Made by a program: the position numbers and the translations under genes. This document shows positions 5,912 through 13,727 of a stretch of DNA of 20,606 bases, piece by piece. The stretch is taken from contig CAZEAC010000079.1 in the NCBI GenBank assembly GCA_964510065.1, positions 1-20,606 on the forward strand. Reading direction: 5' to 3'. The stretch is from CAZEAC01 sp964510065. GTDB lineage: Bacteria > Bdellovibrionota_C > UBA2361 > CAIXSY01. Each line of letters begins with the position of its first letter. Position 1 is the first letter of the stretch. The notes under the pieces are model-generated. The model ran no database searches, had not been told where the DNA came from, and saw nothing but the letters and a program-made list of their open reading frames with translations.

Positions 5912-7225
5912 GTGAACGAGCACGCCACTGAAATACTTCTACAAATTCACCGCACGATGCGTGCAATGCAGAGGCGCAACCGCACCGTTTCTGGGACCTA
6001 CGGAAGTGAGATCGCTCTGGTCGATTCAGCAGTTATCCAGGAGCTGCTAAGCGACTCTGCCCTTGAGGCGAAAAGACTTGCTCATCGCTTAAGAATTTCG
6101 AAGGTACAAATCTCACGGATAGTAACTAGGCTTACCCGCCTGGGCTACATTGAAAAGCACCTCGACCAAAAGGACCGACGGATAAACCGCCTTCTCGTCT
6201 CCTCGCGGGGCAAGCAGATCTTCGCCACGCTCTCTAAACGGGCGCATGCCGCGTTCAGTTCTGCCTACGCGCGACTAAACGCCGACGAGAAGAAACGATT
6301 CGCCGACTATCTGCTGCGCATGCTTAACGACTACGGGGCCCCAGTTGCGAGCTCGCTTCCTTATGATCCACCACTCATGATCGAGATCCGAAGGCTCACC
6401 CGCATGTTTGGATTCTACACCAACTCAGTCTTCGGAATTCGTGGACTCACACTGCTTACATGGCACCTCATAAGCCGAATCGCCGAATCGAGCAGTCCAA
6501 GCACCCTTACTGAGCTTAGTACCGAGCTTGCCATAAGTCCGACAACAGCATCCACCGCAATTCATCGACTACGCCGCGAAGGGCTTGTGAAAACCTCGAC
6601 ATCGCCTCGTGATCATCGTCGGGTCTCCCTGGTTGCAAGCACCAAGGGTCTCAAAATGCACCGTCGAATAGAACACTCTGCACTCCGTCAGATGAAGCGC
6701 GCCTGCCGACAATTCAGCGAGAAGGAGCTCGAGGATTTTGCGGTGCTTTGGCTACGCTACTCTGGCGGCGAGCATTTTCGCGATCATATCATCATTAACT
6801 CTGAAAGTGGGTTTCGCTTACTGCGAAGCGAAAATGAGCGCTCCGTCGCGCGAAAGTTCCTTTTCGAAGAGCGTGTTCGGCAGGGACTCCTCAATGACCT
6901 CCCCGCGCTAACGGTGGGCGAGCATTCTTTTACCTACGCTCTTATGACGAAAGATCAAATTCGCGGTTGTGTTGAATTTATCAAGACGGAACATGGCTGG
7001 AGCGTACTCCATTTCCTGGTGCGAGAAGACCTTGACCGAGTCGCGTTATTTGCAAGCCTACTTTTCGACCAGTTTTTCGCGACGTCGTCCGCACTCAAGC
7101 TCACGCTCGCAAAGAGCGCGCTAAGCGTCTCGGTTGCGCGACTTTTCCCCGCTCTTACTACACGAAGCAAAGTCGAGATAAGCCGAACGCGGCTTCGCCG
7201 CGAACTTTCAGCGCAGCTCACTTAA
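5912..7225 (+). CDS. Double MarR-type regulator with GNAT-like C-terminal domain
   Basis: A 437-residue protein starting at GTG 5912, with no clear Shine-Dalgarno. It has two consecutive MarR-type winged-helix units. The first spans about 1-140 (LAHRLRISKVQISRIVTRLTRLGYI, wing DQKDRRINRLLVSSRG). The second spans about 155-290 (LSTELAISPTTASTAIHRLRREGLV, wing SPRDHRRVSLVASTKG). The remaining 300-437 (LMTKDQIRGCVEFI, then WSVLHFLVRED and a helix before LKLTLA) follows the strand-helix order of a GNAT acetyltransferase, but the acetyl-CoA loop is not obvious, so it may be degenerate. MarR-GNAT fusions with one MarR domain are known; a tandem MarR arrangement in one chain is unusual. The two wings might form an intramolecular pseudo-dimer. 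It is convergent with the gene ending at 7243. Confidence 0.8.
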   Translation: MNEHATEILLQIHRTMRAMQRRNRTVSGTYGSEIALVDSAVIQELLSDSALEAKRLAHRLRISKVQISRIVTRLTRLGYIEKHLDQKDRRINRLLVSSRGKQIFATLSKRAHAAFSSAYARLNADEKKRFADYLLRMLNDYGAPVASSLPYDPPLMIEIRRLTRMFGFYTNSVFGIRGLTLLTWHLISRIAESSSPSTLTELSTELAISPTTASTAIHRLRREGLVKTSTSPRDHRRVSLVASTKGLKMHRRIEHSALRQMKRACRQFSEKELEDFAVLWLRYSGGEHFRDHIIINSESGFRLLRSENERSVARKFLFEERVRQGLLNDLPALTVGEHSFTYALMTKDQIRGCVEFIKTEHGWSVLHFLVREDLDRVALFASLLFDQFFATSSALKLTLAKSALSVSVARLFPALTTRSKVEISRTRLRRELSAQLT

Positions 7226-7242
7226 CCACGACCGTAGTCCAA

Positions 7243-8325
7243 TCAAAGCGACACAAACTCCGACCAATCATAGAGTGAGAAGCCACTGGGAAGGAGCGTT
7301 ACTTTACTTGGCCTAAAAACACCACGTGGTTTCAAGGTCTCACCTTTGTACACAAGATCGCCGGTCGAGGTTACTTTAAGTTCGGCAGCGCTCGCATCGG
7401 ACTTCGCATACGACTCCATCGCCTCCTTTCCATTAAATGTTTTTAACACACCAAAAGGGGTATGCTGAAACCCGGTCGTCCACGACACCGGATCATCCGC
7501 CTCTAAGAGTGGGTAGAGACAACCATTCGCCACACTACAGCCGGTCGAGTTGAACTTGTAACCACCCTCAAAAAATATCGTCTTAGGAGCGCAGGTCATA
7601 AAGGTCTCATGTGACATCAATCGATCACCGTCAAAAAATGCACGGCCGCCTTCCCGATTAGTGCAGCAGCGCGCCAGCACTCTTCCTTTCTTATCAATGT
7701 CTAGATACGAGTAACCATGCACGCTTGGTAGCTCAATCGCTTGAGAATCAGTTATAAGTCGGCGAGCACTCCCGCCTCCTTTGTTTACGAAAAGAATCGC
7801 AAAGCGATCTCCATTTACCGCACAGTTGGCCGCGTCGAATTCCTTTAGCTCCTCCCGGAGTGGCGCGGGAAGAAGCGGGATAATGAATTTCTTAAGCTCT
7901 TCGCGAATTTTGTCGGACAGACCATGATCGTCCGGATAGTCACAGTCTCGCCTCAGCGCCCTCTGATAGTACCACCAATCTCCCAGCGCAAATAAAATCT
8001 GTGAAAAAGGCTCGAGCTTTCTAAAGCCCGAGCTTTCCATTACCTGCTTATAAAGAGCTGCCCCCGCTTTCGCCCGCACCTCCGCGTCAGCACCGGGCAT
8101 TGTCCGCTCGCTAATGCGGAAGCATTGGCTCAATCGATCGATCAACGCATCGATATCTTTCGGGGTATATCTTTCATTACATAAGCGCCGGAGGTCCTTC
8201 AGATCCTCACACACGTACTGTCCGTCCGGCCGCCTCTTAAAGGTGAGCCCGTTGACCTTTATAGCATCATTGGCCAGTTTCCCTTTAGTAGTGGTTGCTC
8301 CTTCAGCTCCGCGTCCTTGCAACAT
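7243..8325 (-). CDS. Unrecognised cytoplasmic protein, 360 residues
   Basis: The ATG at 8325 is preceded by AGGAGG ten bases upstream; a GTG ten codons earlier is a weaker choice. No signal or membrane segments are seen. The N-terminal third is helical (DLRRLCNERYTPKDIDALIDRLSQCF; ALGDWWYYQRALRRD). The C-terminal half looks beta-rich, with propeller-like strands (YSYLDIDKKGRVLARCC, KVTSTGDLVYKGETLKPRGV) and several Cys (CAPK, CSVANGC). I do not recognise a family. It lies downstream of, and co-oriented with, the large 787-residue gene, about 210 bases away. Its 3' end is 17 bases from the double-MarR gene. A shared role for the three is possible but unproven. Confidence 0.7.
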   Translation of the reverse strand: MLQGRGAEGATTTKGKLANDAIKVNGLTFKRRPDGQYVCEDLKDLRRLCNERYTPKDIDALIDRLSQCFRISERTMPGADAEVRAKAGAALYKQVMESSGFRKLEPFSQILFALGDWWYYQRALRRDCDYPDDHGLSDKIREELKKFIIPLLPAPLREELKEFDAANCAVNGDRFAILFVNKGGGSARRLITDSQAIELPSVHGYSYLDIDKKGRVLARCCTNREGGRAFFDGDRLMSHETFMTCAPKTIFFEGGYKFNSTGCSVANGCLYPLLEADDPVSWTTGFQHTPFGVLKTFNGKEAMESYAKSDASAAELKVTSTGDLVYKGETLKPRGVFRPSKVTLLPSGFSLYDWSEFVSL

Positions 8326-8536
8326 ACTTCTTACGCCTCCTTTCCGTTTCACCACAATCGGTGCACTATCACGATTGTACCAATCACCTTTTCAGGAACG
8401 AATTTTTTCTAGGCTGCTACCCCGGTAGCTGTGTCGTCCAAAAAAGCAACGAGCGATCTACTGCTTAGGGCAGGTTGTTTACACCTTCGGGAGCAGTTGC
8501 TACGGAACTGAAACTAATTATTATTTTTCGTTAAGA
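8326..8536. other. Spacer between two co-oriented unknown genes
   Basis: It contains a short hairpin, GCTACC-CC-GGTAGC, near 8416-8430, and the ribosome binding site of the downstream gene. No coding frame with gene-like character is seen. It probably carries a separate promoter on the minus strand, but no consensus is clear. Confidence 0.4.
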
Positions 8537-10900
8537 CTAAATACCCCAGCTATTCTTCATTGCTGATGGGCTAAGACACTGCCGAAACGCCTGCGCCGCT
8601 TCCCGGCCGACCGTCTGAGAAAGTAGGTCCCGCCGTATGAGCGCCTCGATTACACCACTCAACCGGGCAACATCGTGGGCGTATCCCACAAGCTCCGCTG
8701 CATCAACTCCTTGCCGCGCGACAACTTCAGGACTCTTAAGCATGCGCGTCAGCAGCTCTGCGCCAAAAAGATCATGCTCGCGACTGCGTTCTTTCAGGGC
8801 ACGATATCCATAATCATTCTGGTCACGTCGAGCCCCCCCGAGAAGATCAAGAAGAATAACATGCCCCGAGAACCACACATCACTATCCCAAGAAAAACAG
8901 TTAAGAAGTTGTGGAAAACGCCGGAGCCGCTGCTCTACGGAACGAAGCACCTCTCCTTTAGTCACTCTGAACTCTTCGAGAAGCTCTTGATCACTCTCAA
9001 TTCTGGATTGCACCTTAAAGTTTAATGCCGGCTCGGCCTTTGCTCCCAACTCACGAAACGAGCGCTCGAGCTGACGCGGTGTCTCTTCAAAGTAGCGGGC
9101 GACAAGCCTCCTTACCCGGCTCAAGACCAGCTCGGAATCCTCCGCATTTCGAAACAGCTTCTGTGTTTCTTGCTCAAGCGCACGGTATTCAGCACTGGAT
9201 TTCGAATAAACGCGACGCACCGCATTCATAAAGCGTGCGACCGAGGCTTCACGCGGTGCCCGGCGGTAGGTGGCTCCGGCGACCTGCTCAAGTTCAACAT
9301 AACGGCGACGTACGCTAAGCCGCATACGTGCGTAGCTTACTATTGCGCGTTTGAGATCAGCAGAGAAAGAAGTGAGCAGATCGTCCGTCGACGGCGTCAC
9401 CGCTAACGAGGGATCGAGCACTCGAACCATTGCCCGACAACGAATTGAGTCGGAAACATAAAAATCGCTCGTTAGCTGAAAGTCGCCCACCTGACCATGT
9501 GCACGAAAGCCCCGAACGCTTAGCGGATGAAGATGTCCGATTATCATTCCCGCGCCCTTCGCGCGCTGCTCCGAAACGAGGCGATCAATGAGCCCCTTAT
9601 AGAGTGCGCCACGCAATACCTCCGCATCAGGATCTGCGACCAGCCACTGTACATATGAGTCCCTGCCCCGCACCCCCGGTTTGAGCATTTCGTCGCTACC
9701 GCTCCGCGCAGCAACTTCCGGTTCATCGACAATGCACACTGCAGCTATCTTTTGGTCATGCCGTGCAATTACAAAGCGGCTCCCGCGCTGTAGAAGCGCG
9801 GCAAAATGTGCCGCACTTAGCTCGCCCGCGGTGCGCCCTGAAAAGTATATACCAAAATCTCCATCCTCTTTGCGACAACGCTCAAAAATCGCGGCAATTT
9901 GAAGCAGATCACTACGTGTGAGATTACCTGTATACTCAAACGCGAGCTGATTTTGCACGGGAATGGAGGGAGAACTGTCCTCACGAATATGGCCTGACTG
10001 AGAATGTGCATCTTTCCAATCCGTATGCAATTTCTCTACCTGTGCTTTAGGACAAAACTCAATCTTGGAATTGGCTTGTGCTGAAACTACCCCGTGAGTG
10101 AGGTATCTCTCTAAAGTCTCACGCGAAAAATATTCCTGAACAGCAAGTATATCCCAACCCGCCCGGCTATAGAGCCACGCCATCTCAAGGCACTCAACCG
10201 TTGGGTGGCGGATCACAAAGGTAGGCACGGTACTGTTCGCGCGCAGAAGGTCAGCAAGGTGAGCCGCACCACGGAAAGTGCGCTTCATAGCATCGCCTGG
10301 CCACAAATTTTCATGCTCTCTCTTACTGCACCAGGAAGGGTCATTATCGATATAGCGTGCCTCACGGGAAATATTAAAAAGTCGCCCAGCGCTAAGAGTC
10401 ACCTCTCCTGGTCCAAATCCTGAAATTTCGGATCTCGGTCCAAAGAAGCGATAACAATGTGGATCTTCAGCATGTCGAAGCTGCGCGAGAAGATCCACGC
10501 GCTCCTCTCCTATGGAACGGGTCGGACGGATCCAACTCGTCTCGTAGCGCTTGATATCAACTATTGGATGAATGTCAGGAAGATGGATCAGCGCCTGAGC
10601 TGGTGAGCTCGCACTGGCTGGAAGCGGCTCAAAAAACTCCTTTCGATCGCGCCGGTACCAAGTAATCCCGGGAAGGTTTCCCTGGTATTGAAACTTTCCG
10701 ACCTGAACTCGCCCCTGCTTATCGATCCGCCAAAAGGCATTACCATGTGAGATCGCGTCATCCAGCCTTAGGTCACGCCCAGCAATACGGAAGTCAACAT
10801 CAAGCTTGTATGCCGCGCTAAGCGCACGATCGGCGCGAGCAGCCAGCGTGGTCATATCGCGCGAAATTGAGTCAAAAACTGTAGTAGCTCGCGCAGTCAT
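8537..10900 (-). CDS. Large protein with central GNAT-like domain, function unknown
   Basis: A 787-residue protein. The N-terminal part (about 1-300) is of unrecognised fold. Residues about 330-490 show a GNAT-like order: RFVIARHDQKIAAVCIVD, then DSYVQWLVADPDAEVLRGALYKGLIDRLV (beta4-alpha3 position), AGMIIGHLHP, and a final segment SVRGFRAHGQVGDFQLTSDFYV resembling the C-terminal strand pair. Residues about 510-787 are rich in Arg/Glu helices and may be coiled or bundled. No signal peptide or membrane helix is seen. The ATG at 10900 lacks a Shine-Dalgarno; Met16 is an alternative. GTTATGGC is repeated in tandem just upstream. An acetyl- or aminoacyl-transfer activity is an inference from the GNAT-like segment only. 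Confidence 0.7.
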   Translation of the reverse strand: MTARATTVFDSISRDMTTLAARADRALSAAYKLDVDFRIAGRDLRLDDAISHGNAFWRIDKQGRVQVGKFQYQGNLPGITWYRRDRKEFFEPLPASASSPAQALIHLPDIHPIVDIKRYETSWIRPTRSIGEERVDLLAQLRHAEDPHCYRFFGPRSEISGFGPGEVTLSAGRLFNISREARYIDNDPSWCSKREHENLWPGDAMKRTFRGAAHLADLLRANSTVPTFVIRHPTVECLEMAWLYSRAGWDILAVQEYFSRETLERYLTHGVVSAQANSKIEFCPKAQVEKLHTDWKDAHSQSGHIREDSSPSIPVQNQLAFEYTGNLTRSDLLQIAAIFERCRKEDGDFGIYFSGRTAGELSAAHFAALLQRGSRFVIARHDQKIAAVCIVDEPEVAARSGSDEMLKPGVRGRDSYVQWLVADPDAEVLRGALYKGLIDRLVSEQRAKGAGMIIGHLHPLSVRGFRAHGQVGDFQLTSDFYVSDSIRCRAMVRVLDPSLAVTPSTDDLLTSFSADLKRAIVSYARMRLSVRRRYVELEQVAGATYRRAPREASVARFMNAVRRVYSKSSAEYRALEQETQKLFRNAEDSELVLSRVRRLVARYFEETPRQLERSFRELGAKAEPALNFKVQSRIESDQELLEEFRVTKGEVLRSVEQRLRRFPQLLNCFSWDSDVWFSGHVILLDLLGGARRDQNDYGYRALKERSREHDLFGAELLTRMLKSPEVVARQGVDAAELVGYAHDVARLSGVIEALIRRDLLSQTVGREAAQAFRQCLSPSAMKNSWGI

Positions 10901-11202
10901 AGGTTATGGCAGTTATGGCGTACTTTAAAGAAAAGCTATTCCCGCGCTGAATTTCCATTCTACGAGATAGCACCACGCGCACATGAGAATAGTTTCAGTT
11001 TCGTAGGACCTATTGAGCGCATACGAAAGCGTAACTGTCTAAGGCCTCGATGTGGCTTTAGTTCAACGGCGGAACGTCTCAAGGGCATAGGGAGGTACAA
11101 ATTTTAGGCTTTCCTGGCATTACTCCGTATCATGAAGAAAGTGAGCAATTGAACATGCTCCGCTCTGTTCTTTAAAAATCAGCTCTGGGAAGTAAATAAA
11201 AT
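10901..11202. other. Intergenic stretch without a recognised gene
   Basis: It holds the tandem GTTATGGC pair (10903-10910 and 10912-10919) just before the minus-strand 787-residue gene, and a 12-mer TTTCGTAGGACC (10999-11010) that recurs at 11278-11289. A segment near 11050-11110 looks faintly like a tRNA D-arm but does not complete a cloverleaf. Divergent promoters must lie here; none is clear. Confidence 0.4.
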
Positions 11203-11245
11203 CCCCTCTCTGTTCTGGGTATCAAGAGTCTCCAGAGTAGAGGGG
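11203..11245. repeat. Imperfect hairpin before the receiver gene
   Basis: CCCCTCT (11203-11209) pairs with AGAGGGG (11239-11245), enclosing an inner TCTGG/CCAGA stem. It is one of three consecutive hairpins before 11371. Confidence 0.45.
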
Positions 11246-11279
11246 AGAGACCGGAAGGTTTTCGCTGTTCGGTAAGCTT

Positions 11280-11326
11280 TCGTAGGACCGCCCTTGGGAT
11301 ATTCGCTCCCAAGAGCGGTCCTACGA
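11280..11326. repeat. Long near-perfect hairpin (REP-like palindrome)
   Basis: The outer arm CGTAGGACCGC (11281-11291) pairs with GCGGTCCTACG (11315-11325). After a single mismatch the inner arm CTTGGGA (11293-11299) pairs with TCCCAAG (11307-11313) around a 7-base loop. It is not followed by a T-run on either strand, so it looks more like a REP palindrome than a simple terminator. Part of the arm recurs at 10999-11010. Confidence 0.75.
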
Positions 11327-11328
11327 CC

Positions 11329-11345
11329 CCGCTCATTTCGAGCGG
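11329..11345 (+). repeat. Short hairpin upstream of the receiver gene
   Basis: CCGCTC (11329-11334) and GAGCGG (11340-11345) surround the loop ATTTC. It lies 25 bases before the start codon at 11371 and follows directly on the long palindrome. Confidence 0.5.
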
Positions 11346-11370
11346 AAACCGAAACAGCAACCAAAAAAAT

Positions 11371-11976
11371 ATGAACATCCTTGTGATTGATGACAAAGAG
11401 ATCCACTGTAATGCCGCCAAAGTACAATTGGCTGGACATAACGTCACCTTCGCCTCATCGTTTGATGAGGCGGTGTCGCTCTTAAAGGTGCGTTATGACA
11501 AGGCCAAGATCGCCGAGTTTATGGCGAAAGAAGGCTTCACTGAGGAACCCAGCGCCACATCGAGCAAAGAGTACCAAACGGAATATTGGGATTGCGACAC
11601 CAGGGCCTATAAGGCTGCGGTAATTCCCTTCCCTTTCGAAGTGGTCCTTTGTGATCTGATGATGCCGATGAGCAGCCAAACACTTGCGCCCGGAATCTGG
11701 GACCCTTCAAAGCAAGTGGCGTACGGCTTCGTGCTGGCGCTTAAGGCTGCCGAGCGCGGCGCCCGCTTCGTTGCGGTGGCGACGGATACGAACCACCACC
11801 GAGGCGCGGAGAGTGCGGCACTTGATCAGCTGTCAAGTGCGTACTACTCCGACGGGATGGAGCCCAACTTCACCATCAACGGAGCTAAGTGCATGTTTGT
11901 TCATGCACCGCTTCGCGACCTTGACGGACAATTGGTCAAGCGATGGGACATTATCCTTCGTGATCTAACGAGCTGA
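11371..11976 (+). CDS. Atypical single-domain response-regulator-like receiver protein
   Basis: A 201-residue protein. The N-terminus MNILVIDDKE gives the acidic pair D7/D8, and FEVVLCDLMMPM gives the phospho-acceptor-like D95. T138 in VAVATDT matches the conserved Thr/Ser. The end of the fifth strand reads KCMFVHAPL, so the usual Lys-Pro is replaced by His-Ala-Pro. Between strands two and three there is an insertion of about 35 residues (about 52-88), making the domain far longer than the usual 120. There is no output domain. No histidine kinase is adjacent. The ATG has only an A-rich leader and no Shine-Dalgarno. Strong hairpins flank the gene on both sides. It may be an altered or phosphorylation-independent receiver. 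Confidence 0.75.
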   Translation: MNILVIDDKEIHCNAAKVQLAGHNVTFASSFDEAVSLLKVRYDKAKIAEFMAKEGFTEEPSATSSKEYQTEYWDCDTRAYKAAVIPFPFEVVLCDLMMPMSSQTLAPGIWDPSKQVAYGFVLALKAAERGARFVAVATDTNHHRGAESAALDQLSSAYYSDGMEPNFTINGAKCMFVHAPLRDLDGQLVKRWDIILRDLTS

Positions 11977-11982
11977 CTCACT

Positions 11983-12028
11983 GGGGGAGACCGTATTGGT
12001 TTTTATGGAGCGTTCTACGGTCTCCCCC
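11983..12028 (+). terminator. Perfect 13-bp stem-loop after the receiver gene
   Basis: GGGGGAGACCGTA (11983-11995) pairs exactly with TACGGTCTCCCCC (12016-12028) around a 20-base loop, six bases after the stop codon. Position and stability fit a terminator, but no T-run follows, so it may instead stabilise the 3' end or be a repeat. Confidence 0.6.
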
Positions 12029-12293
12029 TTATCAAAAGATCTTATCAATAAACATGACAGGATCCAGGTCGACTATCATACCCTTTCGCCTTGACGTTTA
12101 CGTAGCGTGCACATCAAATTAAGAGGAGCGCAACAACACTAACGCTTTACGAAATCGCAAAAGGCACGCTTGGCAACGTGCAACATCGAGGTTAGAATCA
12201 ATAAGTCTGGGATGGCTGGATCAATTATCAAAGCCTCGGGAAGAATAGCAACATTTCTCGATAGTGATCCTGAGCGACTGAGGACGTTAATTC
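12029..12293. other. Spacer upstream of carbonic anhydrase
   Basis: No gene-like frame. A small hairpin GCACG/CGTGC is present near 12161-12181. The promoter of the carbonic anhydrase gene should be here, but no clear -35/-10 pair is visible. Confidence 0.4.
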
Positions 12294-12956
12294 TTGAAAG
12301 ACCTTAAAGACCTAATTCGAAATAACCGAGCTTGGGCTGCCAAAGTCAAAGCGCAGGAGCCTGACTTCTTCTTTAAGCTTTCGAAGCAGCAGTCTCCGCA
12401 GTATCTCTGGATCGGCTGCTCCGATAGCAGAGTTCCGGCAAACCAGATCGTCGGACTGCCACCAGGCGAAGTCTTCGTTCATCGAAATGTGGCGAACGTG
12501 GTTGTGAACACCGATTTTAATTGTCTATCAGTACTGCAATACGCAGTCGAAATACTGAAGGTTAAGCATGTCATTGTCTGCGGCCATTACGGCTGTGGTG
12601 GCGTACAAGCCGCTTTCGATGATCGCCAATTGGGATTGATTGATAATTGGCTTCGGCACATCAAAGACGTGATTCATAAACATCGCGTCGCACTCGGGAA
12701 ACTGGAGGATCAATCAAAGCGCCTGCATCGCCTATGCGAACTTAATGTTATCGAGCAGGTTTATAACGTGTGCCACACGACCGTCGTACAAGACGCATGG
12801 TCGGAGCGACAACCGCTCTCAGTGCATGGTTGGATATACGGCATTCATGATGGCTTGATTCAGGATCTTCGCGTTCGCGTGAGCTCGCGAAAAGAGATTG
12901 ATCCGATCTATCGCATGGCGGTGAATAAACGGGTTAGACTTGCAAGCACTTCTTAG
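12294..12956 (+). CDS. can: Beta-class carbonic anhydrase
   Basis: A 220-residue zinc enzyme interconverting CO2 and bicarbonate in the cytoplasm. The zinc ligands C42, H98 and C101 and the catalytic D44/R46 pair are visible in WIGCSDSRVPA and CGHYGCGG, along with FVHRNVAN, DFNCLSVLQYAV and the HGWIYGIHDG segment. The sequence is close to the E. coli Can type in length and order, including its MKD N-terminus. This supports the TTG start at 12294 although it is a rare codon; GAGG lies about 12 bases upstream. The gene is intact and stands alone, convergent with the HAD hydrolase gene. Confidence 0.96.
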   Translation: MKDLKDLIRNNRAWAAKVKAQEPDFFFKLSKQQSPQYLWIGCSDSRVPANQIVGLPPGEVFVHRNVANVVVNTDFNCLSVLQYAVEILKVKHVIVCGHYGCGGVQAAFDDRQLGLIDNWLRHIKDVIHKHRVALGKLEDQSKRLHRLCELNVIEQVYNVCHTTVVQDAWSERQPLSVHGWIYGIHDGLIQDLRVRVSSRKEIDPIYRMAVNKRVRLASTS

Positions 12957-12974
12957 TCAGCGCGGCCTTCCCTT

Positions 12975-13006
12975 CTGTTCGGGACACTACCTGTTCGGGG
13001 CACTAC
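12975..13006. repeat. 16-bp tandem duplication
   Basis: CTGTTCGGGACACTAC (12975-12990) is followed directly by CTGTTCGGGGCACTAC (12991-13006), with one mismatch. It is in the convergent spacer between the carbonic anhydrase and HAD genes. Confidence 0.85.
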
Positions 13007-13010
13007 CGCG

Positions 13011-13712
13011 CTACGGAGAGAGCGGCCTCTCAAGGCCCCGAGTTTTTGGCAGGCTCGGGGTAAGTGTAAGCACAGCAAAAATATCGGCCAAGCTTTCAAT
13101 TCTATCTATTTCCGGAACTCCCTGAATAGCCCGGTGATAGCGCGGGTCCGACGGCCGTGCCACAAGGCGTGAGACACAACCAAGTTTTCTTGGTGGCCAA
13201 AGATCTCTATCCGCTCTATCACCGACAAACAAAACTTCCTCCGCACGGCAGCCCGTGCGATCGAATAGTCGCTGATAGATCTGAGTTTCCGGTTTTTTCG
13301 CGCCAACTTCAAACGACCAAATGCAGGTTTCCGGAAGAACTGAGTGCGAACGAAGCAGCTCTAATGCCGGCGCGGCATAAGGCGTAGCAAGATTCGAAAC
13401 TATCGCGGTGCGGTACCCTCGCGATTGAAGCGCACTGAGAACCTGAACGCTTTCCGGGAAGAGCGCAATACGCGACAGATCGTGCGCAAGCTCTTGCTGC
13501 ACCCTTTCCGCAGTGGCTCGTCTCGCTGCTTCGGGCTTCATTGGTGCGAGGCGATCGATCAGATCCGCAACGCTGCAATTAACGGTTTGCGCCACCACCG
13601 ATAATTCGTGGCGACTAACTTCAAGCTCTCGGCAGATTCGAGTGTAGGGACCCGGTTCCGCATTGCCAAACACCAACGTACCAAAAAGATCGAAAGCAAC
13701 AAGTTTTACCAT
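13011..13712 (-). CDS. HAD-superfamily hydrolase
   Basis: A 233-residue haloacid-dehalogenase-like hydrolase. Motif I is AFDLFGTLV with nucleophile D8; the +2 position that serves as acid/base in phosphatases is F10, as in dehalogenase-like DxFGT members. Motif II is S106-N107 (IVSNLATP), motif III is K140 in AKKPE, and motif IV is VGDRADRD (D165, D170). The substrate is not predictable. The last 15 residues derive from a GC-rich hairpin region (CCCCGAG 13036-13042 / CTCGGGG 13054-13060), so the natural end may have shifted. It starts 15 bases after the stop of the outer-membrane factor on the same strand and is probably co-transcribed with it. Confidence 0.85.
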   Translation of the reverse strand: MVKLVAFDLFGTLVFGNAEPGPYTRICRELEVSRHELSVVAQTVNCSVADLIDRLAPMKPEAARRATAERVQQELAHDLSRIALFPESVQVLSALQSRGYRTAIVSNLATPYAAPALELLRSHSVLPETCIWSFEVGAKKPETQIYQRLFDRTGCRAEEVLFVGDRADRDLWPPRKLGCVSRLVARPSDPRYHRAIQGVPEIDRIESLADIFAVLTLTPSLPKTRGLERPLSP

Positions 13713-13727
13713 TATAGACTTGCCCTA

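Noticed and set aside
11040..11120. tRNA-like segment around TTTAGTTCAACGGCGGAAC
   Set aside because: A D-arm-like stretch is present, but no matching acceptor stem, anticodon loop or TΨC arm could be formed.
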